From the NCBI GenBank assembly GCA_946800325.1, contig OX326961.1, positions 4,690,655 to 4,754,654 of the forward strand: 64,000 nucleotides of DNA, read 5' to 3'. The position numbers and the translations under genes were made by a program. The notes beneath the pieces are model-generated. The model was not told the DNA's origin. It searched no databases and saw only the letters and a list, made by a program, of their open reading frames with translations. Of this stretch, positions 1 through 11,500 are shown piece by piece (the stretch's first letter is position 1; each line of letters opens with the position of its first letter). The stretch comes from Luzula sylvatica (lineage: Eukaryota > Streptophyta > Magnoliopsida > Poales > Juncaceae).

Positions 1-204
1 GTGGCAAGACACCTGTAAAATTATGAAAGTTGGTTATTAAATTATTTATTTACAGATTTTCTGAGGGTAATTTTGATATTTCGAATTTTGCAAGGGTAGA
101 TATGACATTTAAGTTTTTTAGAAGGGTAAAAAAGTAAATTAGTTGTCCTAGAATTTAAGTTTTTTTTTTTAAAATGTTGAAATGAACGTACCAGCGAGTG
201 TCGA

Positions 205-330
205 CGTATTCGGTCATCAACTGACCCGTTTTGATGGAATTGGTACGGGCAGAACCGTATTCGGTCATCGACGGACCCGTTTTGATGGAATTGGTATGGG
301 CAGAACCGTATTCAGCCATGAAGCGACGAT
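205..330. repeat. 51-bp tandem repeat, about 2.5 copies
   Basis: The phrase CGTATTCGGTCATC recurs at 205, 256 and (degenerate) 307, giving a 51-bp period. Because 51 is a multiple of three, one plus frame stays open and reads as a 17-residue repeat (VFGH..TRFDGIG.GRT). No start context or domain supports a gene. The rest of 1-682 is AT-rich and holds nothing else I can name. Confidence 0.75.
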
Positions 331-682
331 GTATTTGCTTGTGCCAGGTGTGTCTTTCAGTTATTCATACCCAATTTTATGCCAAAAATAATATATAAAA
401 ATAAGAGTTAAAATTTGAAATGTTGAATACAATATTTTAATATTATAATTATTTATTAAATAAAAAAGATACGTACATTTACTTCGCGAAGAGACAGACC
501 AGTTTGAAGAACCGGCTAAACCAAGTAAACACGAATATTAGAAAATAAGAAAGAAAATAAAATAAAATGAAATAAAAAGTGAAAACCTGGGGAGCGAAAT
601 TTATGGTGCAGTAAATATGGTCGATACCTTCGTTCTGATGACTTACAGCCTCCAAGTGGGCAACCAAGTGGCAATTCACAAA

Positions 683-1852
683 TCACATTATTCGTCCATA
701 TATTCTCAATCTCAAACCTACTGCTCCCTATATTAAATATAAAAAACTTTTAAAATTTAAAAAATACTAAAAGAAAACAAAATTTAAAAAAGTACCTTGT
801 CTTGATTGGCACGACCAAGAACACACGCCACGACAGCACTTTCTACGTCGCCTATATATTGCTTCAGATTTTTCCTACTTTTTTCAGAAAAAAGAATTGA
901 TTTGTGTATATTTTTTGATTCTTCTATTTAAGAAAAAGAATATATAATTAATTATTGAAATTCTCGAAATGAATTACCAACCATACAGAGAGGAGTAACC
1001 CAGCCATTTTGCACAAAACACGTTCAAAATTGGCACTACCTAAGACTCTTCCAATCGTATCCAACCACCATTCGCCATTTGGACTCGGACTTCCTTCAGA
1101 CCCCACCTTCACGCCACATCAATCAAAAAAATAATAATAATAACTTTTACTAAATTATTCAATTGAAAGTTTAATCTCTTTTTTGTAGTACCGTTAGGGG
1201 TGTCAACGGTTCGGATTGTGGTCATACCAGATCCATATCCATATTTTTTTTCGGATACGGATCCGGATACGGAATTACCCGGATCCGGATACGGTTCGGA
1301 TAATAAACGGATACGGATACGGTTCGGATATTGTCGGATACGGATACGGATACGGTTCTCTTTCGGATATTAAAACGGATACTATGTTATCATAACATGA
1401 ATTATTTTTTAGCTATAAATATATATAATTTGTGACATGAACGATAAACTTGATTACATTTAAACGTAATTTTACGATTATGAGTTTATATCACTCACAA
1501 ATCATTATTTTGTATATGATTTTTCAACTAATATCAAATATAATACATAAAAATAATATATAATATACGTATTCGGATCCGGTTCCGGATACTCGAATCC
1601 GGTTCCGAGTATCCGGATCTTAAAAATATCCAGATCCGGAACACGGATCCGGTTCCCGCACCAAAATCGAATATCGAATCCGGTTCCGGATACTAAAATT
1701 AGCAACCAGATCCATATCCGGATCCACTCGGATCCGGATATTTTTTTCGAATCCGGATATTTCTTCGGATACGGTTCGGGTCGGTTCGGGTCGGTTCGGG
1801 CAGTATCCACACCATTGACATCCCTAAGTACCGTTTCTTTAGCAGCAGCCAT
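683..1852 (-). CDS. Unidentified 89-aa protein, four-exon gene model
   Basis: On the minus strand four segments join without stops: 1832-1852 (MAAAKET), 982-1106, 796-874 and 683-727 (ends IYGRIM, TGA at 683-685). All junctions are GT-AG. The introns are 1107-1831, 875-981 and 728-795, and the phases match: exon 2 ends in TG and exon 3 supplies G to make a Trp. The two middle exons give 203 nt of open frame containing NGEWWLDTIGRVLGSANFER, then CKMAGLLLSVW and DVESAVVACVLGRANQDK. The start ATG has a good context (GGATGGC). I do not recognise the family. Intron 1 is long only because it holds a 632-bp MITE; without it the intron would be about 85 nt. The model rests on splice logic alone. The last exon is the least certain part, and the gene could be a fragment. 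Confidence 0.4.
1195..1826. mobile_element. hAT-like MITE, 632 bp, TSD AGTACCGT
   Basis: The ends are inverted repeats: TAGGGGTGTCAACGG on the left and the complement of TAGGGATGTCAATGG on the right. They are flanked by an exact 8-bp duplication AGTACCGT at 1187-1194 and 1827-1834. An 8-bp duplication is typical of the hAT superfamily. Both subterminal regions (1240-1390 and 1565-1790) are runs of GGATAC, GGATCC and GGTTCGG units in opposite orientation, so the element can fold on itself. There is no transposase; the 192-aa frame running through it is a by-product of the repeats. Confidence 0.85.
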
Positions 1853-3655
1853 CCTCCCTCTTGCATTTGTCGCTTCATACCCGATCCTTAAATACAGGAA
1901 TAAAGAAACCACTTCATCTCCCGCGATTTGTTGGACGATGGAGGGCGACGTAGCTTGTTCTGCCCATTTGCGAGTTAGGAAGAGACAAAGAAAGAAGGTA
2001 GAGAAGATTGACCGTGTTCTCTTCAAAGCATGCCCAAACCGTGAAGAGAGATAGGTGAGGCGGTTGGCCGCAGCTGCTGCCATGGCAAGGCTTCGTCGTC
2101 ATCAGTCGTCGCTCTCGTTTTGTCAGGATTTCGTTTCTAGGGTTTGGTCGCCATCTGCGACCGGTGTTTTCCAGCCGAAGAAGCCGCCTAAAGAACCACC
2201 AATCGCGTCGGCCTGCGAGCATCCTAGGATTTCGTCTGGTTTTTCTCTTCTTCTGGAGCGTGAATGAGGAGCCGCCATTGTTTTACCCTCTTTTAACTCA
2301 CGATCCTACGACAGTAAAAGAAAGCATCGAAGGGTGAAGAATGTAACGACCTGGAAGAAGCAAATAACAACAAATAAAGAGTCAAAATTTCGGGTAATAT
2401 CAATGAAAGGTGGATTCGTTGCAATCTGAAGAACAAAATGAAAGAAATTACAAAATGAATGTCATAAATTATAAACTAAACTCTAATTTAGCGAAAATTA
2501 GCGCTGATTCAGTCACTTAAATACTAATTCTTCACATGCCATCGCTAATCGGCACAAAAAAAGCAGAAGGAGAATAAATACCTTTGCACACATGAACGGA
2601 AAGGTCTCGATGGATACTTGTTACTCAGCCCTAAAATGCGAAGTTCAAGAACCGGTACCAGTTAGCGTCAACCGGCTAGGTCGTCAGAGAGAGGAGAGAA
2701 GACGCAATCGTTCCTTGTTTTCTCGCTTGCTCCGCGTCGTTAATTCCTTTCTCTCGTGCGGCTTGCGGCTAGCTAGGGATTACCGTCGCTCTCCAGCGGC
2801 TCCAGCTCCGGCTCGCGGCTACGGTTTATCGTCGCTCTCGAGTAGCTCCGTCTCGGAGCTAGGGTTTACCGTCGCTCTCTAGGGTTTACCAAAGAAGAAC
2901 CGACGCTGCTCCGCGCGTCCACGCCGCCATGAAGGTCGGAATCGTCCGCGTCGTCCACACCGTTTCCTCCTTTTTCCGGTCGCTAGGGCTTCGTGAGGGT
3001 TTTGTGAGGCTCCATCGAAAAATCGCGAGATACGTGAATTTATTTAGAGAGGCAATACAGTAACTGGCGACGTGGAAGTGGGGTTTTTCGGCCCAATGTT
3101 TTGCATTATATCTATTTAAAGATATAGAGAATTTGATAGGAACAAAACAATTTTTTAAGCACAATCATATTTCTCATCAAATATGGAGAAGTAACATTTT
3201 TGTTAATTTTTGGTCGTTAAAGAGGTTAAAAAAGATCCTTTGATTTTAAGGCGTTGATGTTAACTTGTTTAAACACTAAACTTATTCTGGTATTTTTGCC
3301 CCTTAATGTGGCCATTTTTTTTTTATTCAGACATGTTCACCCCACAATGGTGCGAACGTATTATTTGTTCAAACTAGTATCAGAATGGATTAATATCATT
3401 TTTTTTCCTCGTCTTTTTTTTTTCTAAATCAATACCGGAATCCCAGTATCATTTAAGTCTAATTTGTCCTTTGATTGTGTAATCAAGAGAAAATGCCGTG
3501 AATTTTGCGAAAATATTTCATTTTTGTCAATGCACTTGAAAATTACTATATTTACAAATACAAACAAAAAACGCCATTTCTGCTAATAGAGTTGGAAACA
3601 AAGCTATACTTAATTATTTTTCGAACAAAACTATTGTAACTATGAAATATTAGAA
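1853..3655. other. Intergenic, no supported gene
   Basis: The GC content rises at 1850-2270 and 2600-3000. The motif AGGGTTTACCGTCGCTCTC is imperfectly repeated between 2770 and 2890, and AGGGTTT words typical of plant 5' leaders occur. Open frames of 70-102 codons exist on both strands, but none has splice support or a recognisable domain. The 1853-2080 part may be the promoter or leader of the minus-strand model at 683-1852. After 3060 the sequence is AT-rich. Confidence 0.4.
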
Positions 3656-3660
3656 GTTAC

Positions 3661-3712
3661 TAGCAATAGCCAATAGCCCGCGCAATAATTGCACCGGACT
3701 TTATATCCTTTT
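3661..3712 (-). mobile_element. Helitron-like 3' terminus (minus orientation)
   Basis: Read on the minus strand, the sequence has a GC-rich block (GCGCGGGC) followed about 15 nt later by the terminal tetranucleotide CTAG and a T. This is the arrangement of a Helitron 3' end. The 5' end, expected to the right, was not located. Confidence 0.35.
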
Positions 3713-4154
3713 TTTTACATGTTTTTGTATAATTTGTTTAAATAGAATTTGCGCGTGTACGTTTAAACTCAATTATATAATCATGATATGTTCGCAAATA
3801 TATTGATGTCAATAAATACATTATAATTAATAAATGTTCATAAAATTTGTCTATTATGGATATATGCATTATAATTAATAAAAGTTCATGAAATTGGTCC
3901 ATCATTATAAATTCACACCAAATAAATAAAATATTATGATTATTTTGGGGGTCAATTATATATTTTTTTCATACATGGATGTAAGTTGGGTTGCAATAGA
4001 AACATAACTATTAAAAAAAAATACGTGCTGACACGTGTCCGTTTATTGTGATATGTTTTCATTAAGATTATGTATTAATCCTACTAAAATATTTTATAAA
4101 CACTTTTCTCAAATATGATGATGCCACGTCATCAATTTTCTATGTCAAATGATC

Positions 4155-4232
4155 GCTAAACAGTAATTAAATGTTTCTCCCACCCCCATGATTGCTAAAC
4201 AGTAATTAAATGTTTCTCCCACCCCCATGATT
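4155..4232. repeat. 39-bp tandem duplication
   Basis: The unit beginning GCTAAACAGTAATTAAATG occurs at 4155 and again at 4194 with near-perfect identity, ending in a C-rich stretch. Confidence 0.85.
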
Positions 4233-7200
4233 CCCATCTTTTTCATTACGCCTCCCACAGCTTCTAAACATAAGACTTCTCATCTCTTCACGCCTCTCAA
4301 GCCTCAAGCCTCAAGCCTCAAGCCTCTAGCCATCTCTTCCCGCCTTCACGCCTCGCACGAAGGAAGGCTCCTATCACTTCATGCCCAGCACGCGCTCGCA
4401 CAGAAACGCCTCCTCAGATTCATCCGGATGGTACCTATCGATCTCTTTCTCTTCTAAACATTATCGTCACATCTTCTCTTTCTCTTTTCGGTCGCCATTC
4501 CTTATCTGCTATTTTCTTGCGATAACCAGCGGATAGTTACTGCAGGCTGAAAAGAGTGGTACTAATATTGGGTTCCACAAACTTCCTCTTTCCGATGAGA
4601 TCCACGTGTTCAAACAAGTGCATTCAATTGACGCTTGTAGATGATTATCCCTCTTTCCAATAGTTTCTATTGTCTTCTCCTTTGTTAGGTACAAATTTGT
4701 ACTCATTTTATTAAAGCCTCTTAGTTTAGCAATTTCGAAATTTATTTACAATCAATTATCCCTCTCCAATACTTGAAATTTATGATTAATGAATAATAAT
4801 TGCAATTCAGTAAAGTGTCATGCAATGTTTATTTCAAATTCAGAAATAGGGTATCATAAATTTAAAGGCAAAACCTTATGATGATAAGGTGTTCGATGAA
4901 ATTACTCTTAAGAAGTTTCTTCATATTTCAAGATCCAAATACCAAACTCATTTCATAGGTATTAAACAATACTTTCGATTGCCATCTCCTTTCTTATCAA
5001 GGTATAATTTTTTTTGAAATTTTTAAAACCTCTTAGTGAAGCAATTTTAATTCTCTGTTGCTAATGGTCGAAACCACAGAAATTTTAATACTCTGTCGCT
5101 AATGGTCCAAACCCCAGCAATCTCCTTAACGGAACTCAAAATATAGGCATCCAGTGATCCGTTGATTATAGGCGATCAGAGTATGTTAATAGGTATTGTG
5201 TTGCAACTTTTTGATTGATTAATTCCACTATTTTTTTAAATTTGTTTTTTACTTATTCTGAAGGAATTGTATTAAATTTCCTTTTTAAATTCATGAAGAT
5301 ACATCTGATGATGAAGGTGGGAAGATGATTCTGACGAGAATACAAATACTGGTTCTGAATAAATCGAGGAGAGTATGGATTCTGGAATTCGAGACGAAAC
5401 CAATTGCACACGGCATGTAAGTAATCATTACTTAACGAATATATAGTTTACATTCAAATTAAACAGGGACTCCTAATTTAATTTTTTGTAGATAGGTCAA
5501 TCCAATGTGTTGATTTATAGAAAAAAGATTGAAAGTTATTTTCTTAAGCAATTACGAATTAAAATTCGAAATACTTTGAGCTGTAATTGCTCCATTTGTT
5601 TACGCTCGAACATTTTGAAATATAGTGTGTGTCGAATTTATCTTACTTCTGATTTTCTTTTTTGGGAAACCAAAGTAACACTCTTACATTTCATTTTACA
5701 GCCTTGATTAAATTATTAATTCATCTAAAAAGGATTGATTTTTTAACGGATAGAGTACTGAAACGGATCAAGAAAGCAATTTGTTTTTTATTTTTATTTT
5801 TTCATTGATATTATAAGAGGTTAAAGAGGATAGTTTAGAAAGAAAAAAAAAACAGCAAATAATTGAAGTGTTATCACCAATTTTATATTTTCAGGTTTAA
5901 ATTTTTTTGTCTTTTGCATTTTTCAAGGCTATATCCCATATTTTCGATCTTTACAAGACTATTTTGGAATTTTGTGTTTTAAAGAGTACATTTGATATTT
6001 TTGGATCCTAAAACAACATTTCTGAAAGTTTCAACTTTTCGAGAGGTCTGCTTAATTTATTTTGAATTATTATATGGGTATTTTTTATATTATTCTGCTT
6101 TTAGAGAGGTATATATTTTCATATTTTACTAAGTTTATAGGTCTGTTATTTTCGTATTTGTAAATTTTTAAAGGATTTTGTGCAATTTTTATGATCTCTG
6201 AAATTTCAATTTTTTAAAGGGTTTATTCCAAAATTTCAGTACTGATTGAGTTTTTATTTAAATTACCAATATTAGTTATTTTTTCCAATTTTCGCAATAT
6301 AAAGGGTATTTCTTAATTTTCAGCATCTTTTAGGAGTATTCGGAAATTTTCTTTTATTTCTATTTTCGGAATTTTAAATGTATTGTTTTTTAAATTTCAG
6401 CATTTTTAGTTTTTTTTTCTTTCTTTTTGTGCAAAAAGTCTGGATTGTTGGGAAATTAAGACAATTTTTAGATATTTGAGGGGGTCTTCTGCACATTTGT
6501 AAAACTAAATTTTTTTGTGCACAATTTGTTTATTTTGTGGGTACATATGTATTTAGGATATTTTAATAAATTGACGAAATCTTCAATTCTTTTTGGCAAT
6601 TTTCAACATTTAAAAGGCTCTTTTGAAATTTTCAGGAATATTTTGGTTTTTATTTTACAAGAACTCACAATTTTTTTTCTTTCCGAATTTCAGCAATCTA
6701 ATGTTACTTTATGTTATTTTCAGCGTTTAGGAGGTTTTTGGTTTAAAGAGAACATTTCAGCATTTATCATTACGAAATGATAGATATCTAGAAGATAAGA
6801 TTTTTTTCAGATCCATCTCTCTCTAATAAAATAATGAAGAAAAAGATGAAGCAAGGATGAAAATGAAATTAACGACAAAAATCAAGTTATCTGACGAGTT
6901 AACAGCGAGTCGTTCAAAATTATGACAAGTCAAAAATAAAGAAATGAATGCTAAATATGAAATAAAATGAGAAAAAGACGAATTTTTTTTTATCATGAGT
7001 TTAGAAGAAATGGACTTGTATACCAGTGTTAAAGAGATATATTTACCTATTCTTTCAACTTTCAAGTAAATGATGGTACTTTATTTCATTTATTTTTAAT
7101 AATTAAATAATATTCTCTTTGCCACTTCTGAGAAAAAAATAATAATCTTTTTTTTTTCAGGTCAAAAAGTATATATGACCTGTGACCATGAAGGCCTTCA

Positions 7201-7683
7201 AGAATCACTTCAATTTCTTTTGTTGATTAAAATTTTATTGTTCATTTGCATATTTTATGATGAAATAAAATTGTTTTATGTTAAAAAAATAAGACATTTT
7301 GAAAGTTTATTATACTTTTTGAGTGTATATGTGCTGTGTGACATTTTGGAAAGAAGACACACATATTTTGTGAGTGTATTTTATTCTGAAAGTGTGATAT
7401 TTTGTGAGTGAATGTGATATGTGTCGCAACTTTTTCGAGTCAAATAACAGATTGTATAAAAGTAATTTGACATTCTTATTGTAACTTAGATTGATTAACT
7501 CTTAGTTCATTAATTTTATTGTGTTTGGTATTTTTTCTATTGTCTAATAATACTTTGTTGGATGTATAACAATGATACATGATAAAACAAAAACTACATA
7601 TTTAATGTAACATTTCTGTACGAATGTTAATATCAAAATAATAATGATGATTACATAATTTTACTTAACAGCCATATTAAACT
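4233..7683. other. AT-rich stretch, probable Helitron body, no supported gene
   Basis: From 4290 to 4330 the phrase AAGCCTC is repeated four times. Short open segments between 4850 and 5400 (for example a frame reading VFDEITLKKFLHISRSKY near 4890) could be captured exons, but I recognise no family and could not join them. From about 5880 to 6780 the sequence is a degenerate alternation of phrases such as AATTTTCAGCATTT and short A+G runs at roughly 35-45 bp spacing. The stretch ends at a Helitron-like 3' terminus. Confidence 0.3.
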
Positions 7684-7713
7684 CTTCGTAGCGAAGCGCG
7701 GGACTTTTACTAG
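7684..7713 (+). mobile_element. Helitron-like 3' terminus (plus orientation)
   Basis: A perfect hairpin CTTCG-TAG-CGAAG at 7684-7696 is followed by CGCGGGACTTTTA and ends in CTAG with a T after it. The minus-strand terminus at 54459 has the same GCGAAGCGCGGGA core followed by CTAG, so the two belong to one family. No 5' end was found. Confidence 0.55.
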
Positions 7714-8415
7714 TAATATAATATAATAGGAGGTATACATAACTACTATTTATTTTTTGTTTGGTGTATTCTATAGTATATGAATTCTACAACAATGAAT
7801 TATATTTACAATTTACAATTATGCATATACAATACAATCAAACGTTTTTTGATTAATTACAATCAAACGTTCTTTTTGTGTTTTCTCCGAGATTCGAGTT
7901 GCTATGATTTTCTTATTGTTCTTCTTTTCTACTAATCGAGTCAAAATTTTGTTGCTATGATTTTCTTATTGTGTTGGGTCTGAATTTTGGATTTTGCATT
8001 TTGAATCAAGTGAGTAAAGTAAAAAATCGATTAAAAATCTATTTAAACTCGTTAATCGATAAAAAAAAATAGTCAAAATCAATAAAAATCGATCAAATTA
8101 TTTCTATCGATTACTTATTAGTTTTCGATTAATCGAGATTCTCACAACATTTTTGCTATTTATACATTGTTCTTAATAAAGAAAAGAATATATGGGTTGA
8201 CATTCCACAATACTTTGTTGGGCCTAGATTTAACCAATCGATTCCAGTACCCATTATGGCCTTTAAAACCCCAACCAGCAAAATCATAGTTGTGTTATCC
8301 GCTCAGAAGATCAGGAGAAAGAACTATCTTTTCAAAAAGCCAACTCCTTCAAATTCAAAGAAAAAGGGTAAAATAAGTGATTGCCGTTCTATCGTTTCTT
8401 CTCACTAAGTCGTTC
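7714..8415. other. Upstream region of the PPR gene
   Basis: This is AT-rich DNA. TCGATTAATCG-like words are clustered at 8025-8140. A TATA-like sequence (CTATTTATACATT) lies near 8157. An in-frame stop (TAA, 8406-8408) precedes the main ATG, so the reading frame does not extend upstream. Confidence 0.35.
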
Positions 8416-8544
8416 ATGGTAAATTATCCACTATGGAGCTTTGCTCTTCTAAATTCGACACAAAAATCACTTCCATACATGTACGGAAACACAGAAATTT
8501 CAATGTTTCACTTTGTGGGTTCCCCCCAAACCGCTCTAGCTTGA
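8416..8544 (+). promoter_or_regulatory. Upstream ORF overlapping the PPR start codon
   Basis: An ATG at 8416 opens a 42-codon frame (MVNYPLWSFALL...) that ends at TGA 8542-8544. It is out of frame with the main ORF and covers its ATG at 8433. If ribosomes use it, initiation on the main ORF would require leaky scanning. Its context (TTCATGG) has G at +4 but no purine at -3. It matters only if transcription begins upstream of 8416. Confidence 0.4.
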
Positions 8545-11500
8545 AGATGAAGACCCATTTTAGTCGTTGCCAGCTTTGCTTGAAAGCATCACACGATGTA
8601 GAAACCAAAGAGAAATTGCACTCCGAGGTGAATTCAGACAATGTGATGTCAATCCTCAGTTCCATTACCGACCCAATTGATGCTTTATCCTTTTTCCAAT
8701 CAATTGCAAATCAACCAAAAATCGTTCGAACGACAGAATCTTTCAATTACATGCTCGAATTGCTGCGGCGTCACGGTCTGGTAAAGGAAATGGCTCTGGT
8801 ATTTGATTCAATGCAAACGCAAGTAGTGAAGAGGAACCCCATTACGTTTTTGACCATTTTCAAGGCCCTTTCTGTAAAAGGCGATTTCTACTCTGCACCA
8901 TTCGCTCTTAAAAGAATGAAAAACAATGGCTTTGTGTTGAACGCATTCTCTTATAACGGTTTAATTCATTTTCTTCTCCAATCTGGCTTCTTCACACAAG
9001 CAATGGAGGTATACGACCAAATGGTTTATGACAAAATCGCCCCTAGTTACAAAACGTACACTGCATTGATGTCTTCATTTGGGAAAAGAAGAGATACCCA
9101 AACGGTATTCATGCTTCTCGATGAAATGCAGTCTTTAGGGCTTCAGCCTAACGTGTACACGTACACAATTTGCATTAAGGTCCTCGGCCAAGCCGGTGAA
9201 ATCGAAAAAGCTTTGGATCTTTTCAGAAAAATGCCAAGCGAAGGGTGTAAACCAGATGTGGTGACCTATACGATACTCATACAAGCTTTATGCGAATCGA
9301 GTCGACACGAAAAAGCCAAAGAATTATTTTGGGAAATGAGAAAAGGTCGTTGGAAGCCAGATAGATACACGTACAACACTTTAATGCAAAAATTCGGAGA
9401 AAATGGAGATCTCCATTCCGTCCAGTCATTCTGGGACAATATGAAACTCGATGGGCACGAACCAGACGTGGTTTCCTTCACCACATACACGGATGCCTTG
9501 TGTAAAAAAGGAAGGGTAAAAGCGGCATTTAACCTGTTCGATGAAATGAAAGCAAAAAACATTTCTCCTAACGAGTATACTTACAACGCATTGATTCAAG
9601 GGCTTCTTAAAAGAAACGAATCAAAAAGAGCTGAAGGGCTTTTTGGTCATATGGAAATTCACGGGCCGAAACCAAGCACTCGTACTTACACTCTATTTAT
9701 CGATTATTACGGTAAAATAGGAGATTTCGAGAGGGCTTTCGAGATGTTTAATCATATGAAAACAAAAGGTATTGTACCAAATATAGCCGCGTTAAATTCT
9801 TGTCTCGCGGGCCTAGCCGAATCAGGTAGACTCGATTGCGCCAAAAAGGTTTTAACCCAATTGCATGCAATTGGGCTGAATCCAGATACAATAACATACA
9901 CCATGGTGATAAAATGTTTAAACAAGGTGGGTAAAATGCACGACGCACTACAACTGTTCGATGAACTGCTTACGAGAGGCATTAAGCCCGATATAATCCT
10001 CGTTAATTCGATAATCGACACGCTTTACAAAGTGGGTCGCGTGACCGAGGCTTGGGACGTGTTTTTCAATTTGAAACCCGTATTTGAGCTCGAACCGACC
10101 ATTTCGACTTATAATACTCTTTTATCGGGTTTAGGCAAGGAAGGAAAGGTTCGAAAAGCTTTAAATCTATTTCACGAAATGAATTTGTACCCAAATTGTC
10201 AAAAATACCCTCCCGATATCGTGACGTACAACACGTTACTAGATTGTTTGTGTAGAAACGGGGAGATTGACCATGCACTCGAGGTGTTCGACGAAATGTC
10301 TAGGAGAGGAAATCACATGCCTGATTTGTTGTCTTATAACACCGTGCTAAACGGCTTGGCCAAAGCAGAGAGATTTGATCTAGCATTTTGGCTTTTTCAT
10401 CAAATGAGAAAGATTTTAATGCCTGATTTTGCGACTTTATGTACCGTTATTCCAGTTTTTGTTCGAAAGGGGTATATAGACGAGGCGATGAGAATTTTTA
10501 CAGATTGCACCTTGCAAAAAGATAGAATTACGGATAGGCCCTCGATGGAAATTTTAATGGACGGAATTATTAACATGTGTGGAATCAAAAATTCACTCAT
10601 TTTTGCAGGAAGGACCGCAAAAAATGGTGTGTTATTACAAAAAGATTTCTTTTTGGTTCCCTTAATTCGGTATTTTTGCAAAAATAAAAAACCCCTATTT
10701 GCACGTAAAGTATTTTACACGTTCAAGAGTTATGATATATCTCCCACGATAGAATCTTATAATGCCCTGATTAATTGCTTGTTGGAATCGAACCGAATCG
10801 AGCACGCACAAAACCTGTTCAATGAAATGAAGAAGGAAGCTAAATGCCCCCCAAATGTGTACACGTACCGCGCATTATTAGATTATCTTGGAAAAAATAT
10901 GAGAACCGAAGAAATGTTACAATTGTTCGACGAAATGAAACGCGGTGGATCCGAACCGGACATCGTTACCTACAATATTATCATTTCTAACCTCGTAAAA
11001 TCAGGAAATATCGAAAACGCCCTTGATTTATACCAAAAAATAATTCGAAAAAATTTAGCACCTCAACCTCACACTTACGGGCCATTACTCGATGGGCTAT
11101 TAAACGCGGCCCAATTCGAAGAGGCCGAGAATTTATTCGACGAAATGTTGAGTTTTGGGTGCAAACCTAATTGTGCAATTTACAATATCGTCCTTACCGG
11201 GTTCGGCAACGCAGGTCTGATCGATAAACTTTCATATTTCTTCGAGAAAATGTGTAGAGAGAGAGTAAAACCAGACATGCAATCCTACACGATCCTAATT
11301 AATTCTTATTCCATGGTTGGCAAAATCGAAAAAGCATTGTTTTATTTCAAACAATTCAAATTGAAAGGGTTGAAACCAGATATAATCGCGTACAATTTAA
11401 TGATCAATGGATTGGGAAGGGCCGAGAGATTCGAAGACGCGTTGAAATTCATGAACGATATGAAAAACGAAGGAATTTTGCCCGATTCGTATACGTATAA

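Noticed and set aside
1505..2083. Minus-strand frame of 192 codons
   Set aside because: It runs through the GGATAC-type repeats of the MITE; the repeat composition keeps it open.
2592..2882. A 96-codon plus-strand frame in GC-richer DNA
   Set aside because: Its composition is that of a plant leader with repeated AGGGTTTACCGTCGCTC; there is no domain and no continuation by splicing that I could support.
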